Source: a virus
Virus record (IMG/VR): IMGVR_UViG_3300031601_000048
Coordinates: 1 to 21,191 of that record
Reading direction: 5' to 3' (one strand)
DNA: 21,191 nucleotides
Every line of letters begins with the position of its first letter. Positions within the stretch are counted from its first letter, which is position 1. Shown here piece after piece: positions 1-7,816 of this stretch. Below the pieces are notes generated by a model that was given only the letters and a program-made list of their open reading frames with translations, was not told where the DNA came from and did no database searches. A program made the translations under genes and the position numbers.

Positions 1-10
1 TACGGGTTTA

Positions 11-86
11 GAGTCGGGGCGATGCGGACGGTGAGGAGGAGGACCGCCCGAGGACCGGCACCCGCATACCGTCACCGCCCCGACTC
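11..86. repeat. Long inverted repeat after the tail tube gene
   Basis: An 11-base arm GAGTCGGGGCG at 11-21 is perfectly complementary to CGCCCCGACTC at 76-86. A second inner pairing is possible between ATGCGG at 22-27 and CCGCAT at 62-67. The structure begins about 10 bases beyond the tail tube stop codon on the transcribed minus strand. No T-run follows it, so it is not a convincing intrinsic terminator. It could be an mRNA processing or stabilising hairpin between tail genes. A 26-codon open frame on the minus strand runs through it, but it looks non-coding. Confidence 0.55.
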
Positions 87-95
87 ATTTCGGGT

Positions 96-1241
96 CTAGT
101 CAAACACGAACGTGCATTCGTCACCACCGGAGGAGGCAGATGCAAAGGCCGGGCCCGTGGCGCTCCATTTCTCCACGCCCTCTTCCGGGCTGTCCTGGTC
201 GCCGGCGTCAAATTCCACCTTGGGCGCGTCGATCTTGAACCTATCAGCGGCCGTGTCGCCAAGCGTCAGCAGCAAATCTTCCTCGCCCTTGGCGCGGAAC
301 TCGTTGACCAGGTCGTTGTTCTCGCGCGTGACCAGGAAGGACAGGTTAGGCGTCACCTCCCGAATGCCGGCAGCCAGCACGTCCGATGCCTTGGACTGCA
401 GGGCCTCCTGCGTCATCAGTGTCACGCCGTTGGCCACGTCGAACGTAGACGGCAGATGGACGATGGTAGTGGCCCCGGCGTCCAGCGACAGAGACCCGGC
501 GGTGCCACCAAGCGGGTCACCCGTGTATGTGGGATCAGGCAGGAAGGCCTTGACGGACGAACTGGAGGCCACAGACGTGGCGGCGGAGAGCGTCAAGTCG
601 TTCCCGGATATGCTCTCAATCCTGAATCCGGCGCCGGTGTTGTCATCATCGCCGAGCTGGACTATCCCATATGCGCTGAACTGTGACCCGTCGTCAACCG
701 TCAGCAGCGTCGAGCTGGTGCTGATGGTGGCCAACGCGTACCCGGCATTGATGTAGTCCGTCCCCTCGCCGGAGAACGACACCTTCGCCAATCCTTCGCC
801 CCACGATACCGTGGCTTTGTTGACGACGGCCCCATATACCCCCTCCTGCGTCTCGGAGCGGGCAACGTAGATGCTCGCAGACAGGGACGTGGGATCCTCC
901 AAGAACGAATAGGTCACGGATATCCCTGTGTCTATGCTCTCCGTGCCGAACAGGTGCTTGAGGACGTTGCCGATATCCGGCGCCGTCCCCGCCGTCCCGG
1001 AGGGTCGCAGATAGCAGTCAATCGTCCACGGTATGACCGGCTGACGCAGGGCGATGCGCTCGAACCTACTACGCGCGCCGCGGTGGTCGGCTAGGGTTTC
1101 GTAGCCCTTCGGTCTCCCGATGGTAGCCGAGAGGGCCCGGAAGGCATCGCCCGCCACGGGGATCTTCGGAGTGAGCAGAGAGTCTTCCGGCGAGAAGAAC
1201 ACCGCCAGGTCAGACCCTACGTTGTAATTACGGTTTCCCAT
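96..1241 (-). CDS. Major tail tube protein
   Basis: This 381-residue protein is probably the structural subunit that polymerises into the inner tail tube. The N-terminal part (about 1-170) contains a segment around GTAPDIGNVLKHLFG (residues 85-99) of the kind seen in phage tail tube proteins, and beta-rich tube-like sequence resumes after about residue 240. Residues 176-236, rich in Ser, Thr and Asp, look like an inserted beta-rich domain that would decorate the tube exterior. The start ATG has an AAGGAG site 8 bases upstream. It is the last complete gene of the structural operon here and follows the tail terminator and glycosyltransferase genes, where tail tube genes usually sit. The assignment rests on position, size and composition rather than on a decisive motif. 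Whether the tail is contractile cannot be told, because no sheath gene is visible. Confidence 0.72.
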   Translation of the reverse strand: MGNRNYNVGSDLAVFFSPEDSLLTPKIPVAGDAFRALSATIGRPKGYETLADHRGARSRFERIALRQPVIPWTIDCYLRPSGTAGTAPDIGNVLKHLFGTESIDTGISVTYSFLEDPTSLSASIYVARSETQEGVYGAVVNKATVSWGEGLAKVSFSGEGTDYINAGYALATISTSSTLLTVDDGSQFSAYGIVQLGDDDNTGAGFRIESISGNDLTLSAATSVASSSSVKAFLPDPTYTGDPLGGTAGSLSLDAGATTIVHLPSTFDVANGVTLMTQEALQSKASDVLAAGIREVTPNLSFLVTRENNDLVNEFRAKGEEDLLLTLGDTAADRFKIDAPKVEFDAGDQDSPEEGVEKWSATGPAFASASSGGDECTFVFD

Positions 1242-1259
1242 GGTCGAGCTCCTTGTGAG

Positions 1260-2021
1260 TTACTCCAGCTGCCATTTGGCCTGATGCTCCGGGATCTTGC
1301 CGTTCTCGGCGCCCGAATCGATGATTTCCCCCATGACCAAGTGCCCGATGCGCAGGTCCAGGTCCACGTGTACGGTGTATCCAGCTGCACGGGCAGCCGC
1401 ACAGAACCACATATCCTCCGAGATTTGCTCCTGCGGCTTCAGCTGTGGAATCTGCCGACCGTCAAGGAAATACTTGCCCGCCAGGTGCGGAAGCGCCTTG
1501 TCGATGGCGTCGAAAACCTCCATGTCGATCAGGAGGCAGGCCCCACCGGTGGCGTCGCACTGGTGCAGGCCAAGGCCCGGGGGCTGCTCGAAGTGCAGCC
1601 ATCCGTCATCGTCCAGCACCCACACGCACATGTTGAACGGGCTCCTACGCTGCCGACAGAGGCCGCCGACGATGGGCTTGTCGTGGCCTATCAGCCGCTC
1701 CAGCGTATCCGGCGGAGGCGTCATATCCGCGTCGATGAAAAACAGCTTTTTGACTTGCAGCTCGCGGGCCTTGGAGACCGCGGTATTTCGCATCTCGTCA
1801 ATGGCGTCGCCGTCAACCTGGATGAATCGGGCGTTGTGCTTGAACATGGCGGACATGCAGGACATATGCCGCTTGTACACGTGATCCCAGTTCAGCGGGC
1901 TGGCGATGAGCACGTCGGAGTAATCGTCACGCGGTGCGGCGGGCAGCGCAGACGATGCCATCTCCGGCTTGAGTGTTTGGGCCAGCCTGCTAAGGTTCGA
2001 GCCGAATACGGGCTTGTCCAT
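1260..2021 (-). CDS. Family 2-like (GT-A) glycosyltransferase
   Basis: This 253-residue protein is predicted to transfer a sugar from a nucleotide-sugar donor. A DAD metal/nucleotide-binding motif lies at residues 97-99 inside FFIDADMTPPPDTLERL, followed by KPIVGGLCRQRR at 116-126. A likely catalytic SED triad lies at 201-203, and a late His is at 227. These match the compact GT-A enzymes often found in phage structural operons. The start has a GAGGAGGAG ribosome site about 6 bases upstream. No signal peptide or membrane anchor is seen, so it should act in the cytoplasm. Its position between the tail terminator and tail tube genes suggests that it glycosylates virion proteins; that target is inference. 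The acceptor could equally be a host molecule or DNA, but no modified-base pathway is visible nearby. Confidence 0.85.
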   Translation of the reverse strand: MDKPVFGSNLSRLAQTLKPEMASSALPAAPRDDYSDVLIASPLNWDHVYKRHMSCMSAMFKHNARFIQVDGDAIDEMRNTAVSKARELQVKKLFFIDADMTPPPDTLERLIGHDKPIVGGLCRQRRSPFNMCVWVLDDDGWLHFEQPPGLGLHQCDATGGACLLIDMEVFDAIDKALPHLAGKYFLDGRQIPQLKPQEQISEDMWFCAAARAAGYTVHVDLDLRIGHLVMGEIIDSGAENGKIPEHQAKWQLE

Positions 2022-2044
2022 GATAGCTCCTCCTCAGAAGCGAG

Positions 2045-2545
2045 TCAGGTGGTGATGATGCCGACGGAAATGGCCAGACGCTGCTCGAAGTTCGGGGCCT
2101 GGTCGTCCAAGGCGCGAGCGAAAGGCTCCGCGTCCGTGACCAGCACCTCATCTGCCCATTTCGTGCCGGACAAGGTCAGGTTGTTGTTCTCCTCCAGTAT
2201 GTCAACTACGGCCTCCCAATAGCGCCACAGCAACGCAACGACTACCTCCTGGGGTGAGAGCGTGCCCACGACCGTATTGCCGCCGGCGACAACACCCACC
2301 AACACTTCCTGCATGTTGACGCGCTCGCCGCCCCGGTAGTCTCTCTCGCTCCCGCCCGAAGCCACGACGATATTCAGATCGCCGCCGAAGTCGCGCTGCG
2401 GGCTGTTGTACCAGTTGTCCACAGCCACCAGCGTGACACCGTCGTCATACGCCGTATTGATGGACGCGATCTTGGCAACCCACCCTGCCTCCAGGACAGC
2501 CCGGACTTTCGTGGCCGTAACCTGGGCGTTCTTAGATCCGGCCAT
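2045..2545 (-). CDS. Putative tail terminator / tail completion protein
   Basis: This 166-residue protein has no signal peptide or membrane segment. It is encoded immediately after the gpG-like morphogenesis protein, whose gene it overlaps by 14 bases, and before the tail tube gene. That is the usual slot of the tail terminator (gpU/Mu gp37-type), which caps the tail tube and joins it to the head. The alternating hydrophobic pattern and a length of about 160 residues fit that small alpha/beta family. An AAGG element upstream is a modest ribosome site. The sequence itself carries no signature I recognise, so the function is inferred from gene order. Confidence 0.5.
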   Translation of the reverse strand: MAGSKNAQVTATKVRAVLEAGWVAKIASINTAYDDGVTLVAVDNWYNSPQRDFGGDLNIVVASGGSERDYRGGERVNMQEVLVGVVAGGNTVVGTLSPQEVVVALLWRYWEAVVDILEENNNLTLSGTKWADEVLVTDAEPFARALDDQAPNFEQRLAISVGIITT

Positions 2546-3047
2546 CGTTGACCTTGGGCTTCATAAAGTCGTAGAAGGAATCCTGCATGGCCTTGGAATA
2601 GTCGTTCTGGAAGGGCTGCGGCAGGCCGATCAGCGCCCGCATGGGCAGGAGCCCCCGGCCCGGTGTCACCTGCTGGTGGTACTTCATATAAGGCACGTGC
2701 GTGCCAAATTCGGCAGCCGTCGCCCTGCTATTCCGCTTCGCAACGTGGTCGCGCCCGTTGGGCTGGATGAACGACCTGATCAGCCGCAGCTTGCGGTGCA
2801 TCAGCGAGCGGCCCGGGTAGTGCTGCTCCTTCCAATGCCGGTAGCCCTCAGACAGCGGCGGCCACGGCTTCCCCAGCACCCCACCTTGCGTCTCCCAGAC
2901 CTTCTCCGAGTGCTTGACGAATATCTTATCGAGCTTGCCGACCAACCCCTTGTCCGCGTAGAACGGCCGCCGCATCCACTCGCCACCAGACAGGAGCGCG
3001 TGCTGTAGCGAACTGAACCCCTCGACGCGGACATTGAGCTTAAGCAT
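2532..3047 (-). CDS. Phage virion morphogenesis protein (Mu gpG / tail S family)
   Basis: This 171-residue protein resembles the Phage_tail_S (virion morphogenesis) family, which acts at head-tail joining or tail completion. The family pattern is visible in order: a helical N-terminus, then WPPLSEGYRHWK (about residues 62-73), PGRSLMHRKLRLIRSF (78-93), and the hallmark GTHVPYMKYHQ (115-125) close to the C-terminus. The length is typical. The gene overlaps its upstream neighbour by 8 bases and the tail terminator candidate by 14, so translation is probably coupled. In Mu the equivalent gene lies directly after gene F. Here it has moved downstream of the connector gene. Confidence 0.82.
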   Translation of the reverse strand: MLKLNVRVEGFSSLQHALLSGGEWMRRPFYADKGLVGKLDKIFVKHSEKVWETQGGVLGKPWPPLSEGYRHWKEQHYPGRSLMHRKLRLIRSFIQPNGRDHVAKRNSRATAAEFGTHVPYMKYHQQVTPGRGLLPMRALIGLPQPFQNDYSKAMQDSFYDFMKPKVNDGRI

Positions 3048-3396
3048 CGGCCTTCTTGGCTTTCGCGGCGACCTTCACCGGCTGCGGAGCCCACAGCGCC
3101 ATGCCCGACTTGTACCCGGCCATCAGCACCTTGTTGCCAGTGCACCGCGCCGCAGCACCTACGGCATTGTTCCGCTTCCCCTGCCGCATGGCGATGGGGT
3201 CCGGTGCACCAAGTCCAGCCGATGCGCGCGCGGCCTGCATGTCCTCAAATACCGAGACGATGCACTCCCGCAGCTTCTCCCGCGCCTTCGACTCCTCCGG
3301 CGGCAACAGCTCGCCGGGCTCGTACACAAATTCCCGCACGTCGCACACACCACAATAGCAGTTGGCGCCGTGCCTCAAGACCGTTTTCTCTACCAT
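3040..3396 (-). CDS. Hypothetical protein with N-terminal Cys cluster
   Basis: This 118-residue protein is not recognised. Near the N-terminus are three cysteines in the arrangement CYCGVC (residues 13-18), possibly a metal-binding knuckle. A helical acidic stretch follows, then a basic C-terminal tail (VKVAAKAKKADA). The gene overlaps the connector gene by 7 bases and the gpG-like gene by 8. The start ATG has only a weak ribosome site (GGAT), so expression likely depends on translation of the upstream gene. Its place between connector and gpG-like genes suggests a small neck or head-completion factor, but no motif proves this. Confidence 0.55.
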   Translation of the reverse strand: MVEKTVLRHGANCYCGVCDVREFVYEPGELLPPEESKAREKLRECIVSVFEDMQAARASAGLGAPDPIAMRQGKRNNAVGAAARCTGNKVLMAGYKSGMALWAPQPVKVAAKAKKADA

Positions 3397-3866
3397 TTCG
3401 TATCCATTTCAAAAATGGGCTCTTCCTCGTCCCCGTCATCGTCAAGGCGGGCCTGACCGGATGGGACATGCGCATAGTGTGGCAGCTGCGTGCTCGTCCC
3501 CCTCGGGGCGTCTGGCAGCTCGAACGACGAACCCATCAGCAGCTTGAGGCCATCGCGCCATTCGGTCAGCCAGTCTTTGCTGCGGCCGCTGGAACCGTCC
3601 ATGCCGGGGAATGCGTTGTCAGCATCGACAGCAGCACCGAGGCAGTTCAGGGCCTTCAGGACTTGGGACGATTCTGTGTACGCCACACCGATGGGGACGG
3701 CGTACCCCCGCCCCTTCAGCACGGCGTTAATCGTCCGCGCGCGCTCCTTGATCCACGATTCCACTTGTGCCGTCGTTGGCACCGTAGCTGTGGAGTAGGT
3801 GCGCCCCGTCCTGGCGGTTACCTCTGCCGCCTCGCAGTATCCGTCTGTGTTCTGCGTGATTGACAT
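3390..3866 (-). CDS. Head-tail connector / head completion protein (gp6-like)
   Basis: This 158-residue, mostly helical protein has the profile of small head-tail adaptors that bind under the portal. It has a short N-terminal region with YCEAAEVTARTG, a helix containing WIKERARTINAVLKGRGY, then a VLKALNCLGAAVDADNAF segment and a WLTEWRDGLKLLMG helix. The charged C-terminus carries a DDDGDEEE run. This order matches Mu gp36- and HK97 gp6-like adaptors. The start was set at ATG 3866, which has a GAGGG site about 5 bases upstream. An upstream ATG at 3905 adds 13 residues but has weaker support. It follows the fibre gene and precedes neck genes, which fits. Confidence 0.68.
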   Translation of the reverse strand: MSITQNTDGYCEAAEVTARTGRTYSTATVPTTAQVESWIKERARTINAVLKGRGYAVPIGVAYTESSQVLKALNCLGAAVDADNAFPGMDGSSGRSKDWLTEWRDGLKLLMGSSFELPDAPRGTSTQLPHYAHVPSGQARLDDDGDEEEPIFEMDTKW

Positions 3867-3953
3867 ACGGCCCTCGCAGGGTGCAGCCACCAGGCTGCAC
3901 CCCACAGATAGAGGAGCGGTCGGGCGCCATATCGACGCCCGACCAATGGATCA

Positions 3954-6236
3954 TCACAGCGTTACCTCAAGGATGAGAGAGGCGCCGGCGAACTCGGTGG
4001 TCCCATCTTCCTGCACCATCTGGATCGCGACCTCGTCACCCGCCGCGACGGCGAGCGAGACAGAGGTGTCGCGCTCCATCACATCCCCCCCGGTCCATGT
4101 GAACGTATCCACGGTGCCCTGGGTGGTATTGATGAGCACGAAGATGCTATCGTTGTTCGTGGCCGAGTTTGTGGTGGCGTGAGCCTGCACCGCGGAGATG
4201 GTACCGGCAATCGGCATGTAGATACCCGAGCCCACGTCAGACTCAAGGATCCATACCTGCGTGCCAACAGGGGTCGTGCTGTAATCGGCCACCACGCAAC
4301 GCGCCCGAATCCAAAATGCAGACTGGGTGTTGACGGTGGTAGCGGCCCAGTCAGTCGGGGGCGTGAAGGTGGTAAAGTAGGTGCTTGTCCCGGCGGTGAA
4401 GCTGATGGAGTCGTCCACGAACTGCGACGTCTCCAACGTGACAAACGCGGCGCCGCTCCAGTACTCCCAGGTGATGGAGCTCAGGGCAGTTCCACCAACC
4501 ACCCCAGCCGTGCCGACGGTCAGCTTGATACCGGAGAAGATGCTATCCTGCCCGAAGTAGTAGGCGTCACTTGTCGCCTCAGTCGCCGGCAGCAGCGTCA
4601 TGTCATTGGCGCCGGCGCTGTTGGCTTCGGCCGTCTCGTCGGTGAATGCCCCGCCATCGTCGGCATAGGCATAATCCACAGCCGATGCCGTCAGCGTGCC
4701 CACAAGGACGCCGTCCGCCGCGGCCCCACCACGGTTGGCGAGGGTAGCCGACAACCCCACGGTGACCGGAACGGTGAGCGTCATCTTGGCGGAGGTGACA
4801 GCGTCGTCGCCGATGTTGGCCGTTGCCGCCACCAACGTGACCGCTGTGATGTAGCAATTGAACGCACCGGCAGTCCCCGCCGTTACGATGGTCGCATCCA
4901 GCGCCTCAGTGGCCGGCAGACGGCAGATGCCCTCGAACCTGTCGCCGATAGCCCACGCCCCAGCGGCGAAGTCGTCAACGATGGCATTGGGGTCCGTCGT
5001 TTCCGAACCAACGTCCACATCAGGCGTTCCCGCCGCGGCTTCCGTGGCCACAGCCCTGACGAAGACGAGACGGTCATTGCTGGCATCAGCCGCCAGCAGC
5101 TCGAACGGCGAAGCGTCGGCATGGTCCAGAGCCACCGCCACGCTCTCGAACTGACCCAGCGCCAGCTCAGGAATCTTCGCACCCGTGACCGAATCTGCCG
5201 TGAGGTGCTCTGTATCTACGGCGTCGTCGGCCAGCTTCGTGCCGTCGATAGCGTCAGCGGCTATGTTGGCCGTCTCTGCCACCAATGTAACAGCCGTGAT
5301 GTAGCAGTCGAACTTGCCCGCCGTGCCCGCAGCGGTGATGGTTGCGTCAAGGGCCTCGGTCGCCGGTAGTCGACAGATACCCTCGAAACGATCCCCGACC
5401 ACCCAGGCGCCTGCCTCGAAATCATCGACGATAGCATTCGGGTCCGTCGTCTCAGAACCAACGTCAACGTCGGGAGCGCCAGCGGCGGCCTCGGTGGCCA
5501 CGGCCCTGACCAGGACGATGCGGTCATTGCTCGCATCCGCGGCCAACAGCTCGAACGGGCTCGTGGCTGCATGATCCAGCTCCACAGCTGCGACCTCGAA
5601 GGATCCCAAAGCGCTCTCAGGGATCTTGGCGCCCGTGGCAGAGTCGGCCACAAGGTGCTCCGTGTCCACGGCACCATCGGCCAACTTCGTGCCGTCGATG
5701 GCATCCGCAGCTATGTTAGCCGTCTCCGCCACCAGCGTTATGGCCGTGATATAGCAGTTGAACTTGCCAGCCGTTCCGGCCGTGACGATGGTAGCGTCCA
5801 AAGCCTCACCCGCCGGCAAGCGGCAGAGCCCCTCGAAGCGATCGCCAATGGCCCAGACGCCGGAGCCGTAGTCGTCCACGATGGCGTTGGGATCGGTGGT
5901 CTCGGAGCCCACGTCGATGTCAGGGGTGCCCACGGCGGCCTCAGTGGCAACGGCCCGCACCCAACAAAGGCGGTCGTTGCTCGCGTCAGCGGCCAGCAGC
6001 TCGAAAGGACTGGTGGCGGCGTGATCCAGAGCCACCGCCGTCTGCTCGATGGAGCCCAGAGCACTCTCGGGGATATTGGCCCCCAGTACGGCGCCCGCCT
6101 GGATGTGTTCGGAGCCGACCGCATCATCAGCGATCAGCGTGTCGTCGATAGCGTCAAGCGCTATGTCCGCCGTGTCCACCAACAGGGGCGCGTCGAATCC
6201 CCCGGTCAGCTCAAAGCGGCCTCTGTGTTTCAGCAT
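3954..6236 (-). CDS. Repeat-rich head fibre / surface protein
   Basis: This 760-residue protein is the largest product here. A 21-residue leader is followed by three tandem 150-residue repeats (22-171, 172-321, 322-471) and a truncated fourth start (472-485). Each repeat begins with an AIDGTKLADGAVDTEHL-like segment typical of phage head or tail fibres, then a beta-rich unit containing DHAATSPFELLAADASNDR and GDRFEGICRLPA. The C-terminal part carries a WEYWSGAAFVTLE / FTPPTDWAATTVN / FWIRAR module (about 588-645), a pattern common in phage surface proteins. It ends with a beta-rich tip (about 676-760). The start has a GAGAGG site. Lying between the capsid and connector genes, it is more likely a head fibre or decoration protein than a tail fibre. 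A role in adhesion to cells or surfaces is inference. Confidence 0.72.
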   Translation of the reverse strand: MLKHRGRFELTGGFDAPLLVDTADIALDAIDDTLIADDAVGSEHIQAGAVLGANIPESALGSIEQTAVALDHAATSPFELLAADASNDRLCWVRAVATEAAVGTPDIDVGSETTDPNAIVDDYGSGVWAIGDRFEGLCRLPAGEALDATIVTAGTAGKFNCYITAITLVAETANIAADAIDGTKLADGAVDTEHLVADSATGAKIPESALGSFEVAAVELDHAATSPFELLAADASNDRIVLVRAVATEAAAGAPDVDVGSETTDPNAIVDDFEAGAWVVGDRFEGICRLPATEALDATITAAGTAGKFDCYITAVTLVAETANIAADAIDGTKLADDAVDTEHLTADSVTGAKIPELALGQFESVAVALDHADASPFELLAADASNDRLVFVRAVATEAAAGTPDVDVGSETTDPNAIVDDFAAGAWAIGDRFEGICRLPATEALDATIVTAGTAGAFNCYITAVTLVAATANIGDDAVTSAKMTLTVPVTVGLSATLANRGGAAADGVLVGTLTASAVDYAYADDGGAFTDETAEANSAGANDMTLLPATEATSDAYYFGQDSIFSGIKLTVGTAGVVGGTALSSITWEYWSGAAFVTLETSQFVDDSISFTAGTSTYFTTFTPPTDWAATTVNTQSAFWIRARCVVADYSTTPVGTQVWILESDVGSGIYMPIAGTISAVQAHATTNSATNNDSIFVLINTTQGTVDTFTWTGGDVMERDTSVSLAVAAGDEVAIQMVQEDGTTEFAGASLILEVTL
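4824..6173 (-). repeat. Three tandem 450-bp coding repeats
   Basis: Three consecutive 450-base units lie in frame at 5724-6173, 5274-5723 and 4824-5273. Matching segments recur at exactly 450-base spacing: for example the stretch encoding CYITA(I/V)TLVA near 5740, 5290 and 4840, and that encoding SPFELLAADASNDR in each unit. The first unit is the most diverged at its 5' end, while units 2 and 3 begin almost identically. The repeats are inside the fibre gene and are suited to copy-number change by recombination. Confidence 0.93.
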
Positions 6237-6248
6237 GTCAAACCTCTC

Positions 6249-6530
6249 TTAGGCCTCGGAATAGACGATCTCTACGACGGGGCTCGTCCCGGTGACGGTG
6301 GCGAAAATGCCGGTGGTGAAAAATTCTCCCAGGCCAGGAAATGACCTGCTGCGCTCATTCGTCGCCTGCGAACGGCAACCCGAAACGCGCGTCCCGCCAG
6401 TGCTGACGGCGTTGGCTATCACCACGGCTGCGGTATCGTCGCCGGCCTCCACATATAGCTCGTGGAGGTAGCAACGGCCCGTAAAGACCAGCGTATCGGC
6501 GCTTACTGATGTACTACGTTGTGCAGCCAT
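6249..6530 (-). CDS. Small beta-rich head-associated protein
   Basis: This 93-residue protein is short and beta-rich, with a FTGRCYLHELYVEAG opening strand pair and a FATVTGTSPVVEIVY closing segment. Small proteins of this shape are common beside phage capsid genes, where they may be capsid-associated, but none is diagnostic. The start was placed at ATG 6530 because a GGAGG site lies 4 bases upstream. An ATG at 6545 overlaps the previous stop as ATGA but has no ribosome site of its own. It lies between the gp35-position protein and the fibre gene, so a capsid or fibre-attachment role is plausible but unproven. Confidence 0.6.
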   Translation of the reverse strand: MAAQRSTSVSADTLVFTGRCYLHELYVEAGDDTAAVVIANAVSTGGTRVSGCRSQATNERSRSFPGLGEFFTTGIFATVTGTSPVVEIVYSEA

Positions 6531-6541
6531 GGGGCCTCCGG

Positions 6542-6781
6542 TCATCCATTGCGCGACAGGTATTGCGCGTCGCCGTGCTCCAGCTCCTCGTCACCAAGCG
6601 GTTGCGGGATGGGAGCCGGGCGCGGTGGTGCATCCGGCTCCCCAATTGCCCCGCAGTCCACCAAGGCCCTGATCTGCTTGGGAGTGAGCTTCACACCCCC
6701 AGGAAAGACGGTGCCCGGCTCAAATATGGTGCCGCTGGCGAACACGCGCCGCAAGGTGACATAGGTGCGTCTCTTGGCCAT
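6542..6781 (-). CDS. Hypothetical protein downstream of the capsid gene
   Basis: This 79-residue protein has a basic N-terminus, a beta-rich FASGTIFEPGTVFPGG segment (residues 14-29), and a short helical motif KLTPKQIRALVDCGAI (31-46). A proline-rich linker (PPRPAPIPQPL) and an acidic tail follow. The motif resembles a small binding domain seen in Mu-type proteins encoded just after the major head gene, so this may be the counterpart of Mu gp35, but the resemblance is loose. A strong GGGGGAGGC ribosome site precedes the start. No catalytic motif is visible. Confidence 0.6.
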   Translation of the reverse strand: MAKRRTYVTLRRVFASGTIFEPGTVFPGGVKLTPKQIRALVDCGAIGEPDAPPRPAPIPQPLGDEELEHGDAQYLSRNG

Positions 6782-6806
6782 CAGAATGCCTCCCCCTTAC
6801 GAGTTG

Positions 6807-7733
6807 TCAAGCCACGGCGTTGGTGAACAGGTAGGCGCAGTCAGTCGCGATGACCTTCTGCAGGTACCTGTCCTGCACGAGCTTCCAGGTGCCCTCGGGG
6901 TCGTTGCTCGCCCACTCTCTGACCTGTCGTGATGCACCCCGCGCCAACGTGGCAAAGGCCGTCATAGTGCGCGGCCGCGGGCTGTCCTCGATGTGCGCCA
7001 ACACGGCGTGCTTGCCCCAGATGTAGGACAGGCTGCCCGTCTGGCCCTCGTCGGTCGTGTTGCGCCGCGCCGTGCCCACCAGGAACTTGGCCGGGTCGAT
7101 GTCCAGCAGGCCCGCGAACTGATCCCGGGTGATACCTCCGCCGGCGGTGTACTGATACCGGCTGACGATGTCGGGATGCTGGCGCAGATACTGCCACACC
7201 TGAGCGCCGCAGACGAAGGCGTTGGCGTTGGCGTTGAGCGAATCCCGCGCCGTCTCGATCAGCGTCAAGGGGGCGCTGGTCTCGTCCGACCACTGGTCTG
7301 TCCCGGTCAGCGTTGCGCCGGTAGTCACGTAGGTGGCAGAGAAACCGATGGACGCCGCGCGATACTCCCGCCCAACCAACAGGTGGTCAGTCAGGAACTC
7401 GGTGGCGTCCTCCTCGGGATCAATGGGCGAGTCGGCGTTGTCGATCTCTTCCTGCGTCACCAGCTCCTTGAGAGCGTAGCGATCCAAGGTGAAGGACGTG
7501 GTGCTGAGTGCGTAGTTGACCTCGGGCGCCGGGGTTCTGGTACCCAAGGGGCCGTCGCGCTCGACACGAAGGGAGTCCTTCGGGTATACGAAATACTTTC
7601 CGGCGTCCTTGCTGTCCCACTGCACGGACTGCTGGACGGGAAACATCCTGTCGGCGATGTAGTCATCGTTTCCGTAGGCCAAACTGAAGCCCGTCATCGC
7701 CTTGTCTACGCGTGCTTGCGAAGGCAGCGGCAT
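6807..7733 (-). CDS. Major capsid protein
   Basis: This 308-residue protein is very likely the HK97-fold major head subunit. Features in order are a short N-terminal region with FSLAYGNDDYIADRMFP, a YALKELVTQEEIDNAD segment (about 89-104), a long helix-rich middle, and a DIDPAKFLVG...WGKHAVLAHIE stretch. The last part contains FATLARGASRQVREW and ends in CAYLFTNAVA. The length equals that of Mu T-type capsid proteins, about 300 residues. Its position directly after protease/scaffold and decoration genes is the classic head order. An AAGGAG site lies 8 bases before the start. There is no large N-terminal delta domain, consistent with the scaffold being a separate product. Confidence 0.85.
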   Translation of the reverse strand: MPLPSQARVDKAMTGFSLAYGNDDYIADRMFPVQQSVQWDSKDAGKYFVYPKDSLRVERDGPLGTRTPAPEVNYALSTTSFTLDRYALKELVTQEEIDNADSPIDPEEDATEFLTDHLLVGREYRAASIGFSATYVTTGATLTGTDQWSDETSAPLTLIETARDSLNANANAFVCGAQVWQYLRQHPDIVSRYQYTAGGGITRDQFAGLLDIDPAKFLVGTARRNTTDEGQTGSLSYIWGKHAVLAHIEDSPRPRTMTAFATLARGASRQVREWASNDPEGTWKLVQDRYLQKVIATDCAYLFTNAVA

Positions 7734-7816
7734 TTTGCTTGCTCCTTGGTGTTTATCACAGCGGGCCGCGCCTCCACGCTCCCCGCCCTCAAATGGACGT
7801 CATGCGGGTATTGTGC

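Noticed and set aside
8-88. Minus-strand 26-residue ORF after the tail tube
   Set aside because: Its Arg/Ser/Pro-rich sequence comes from the inverted repeat, and no ribosome site precedes it.
1284-2222. Plus-strand ORF of 312 codons opposite the glycosyltransferase
   Set aside because: It is antisense to a clearly recognised enzyme and spans a gene junction. Its His/Arg/Val-rich composition is typical of a shadow frame.
4179-5369. Long plus-strand ORF (396 codons) opposite the fibre gene
   Set aside because: It lies antisense to the repeated fibre gene, has no ribosome site, and its length reflects the GC-rich periodic codons of the real gene.
4824-6173. Repeats considered as a CRISPR-like or mobile array
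   Set aside because: The units are 450 bases, in frame and translated without spacers. They are protein-domain repeats.
6783-6810. TTGACA-like -35 box on the minus strand at the end of the capsid gene
   Set aside because: No -10 box occurs at the proper distance; the sequence there is a ribosome site for the next gene.
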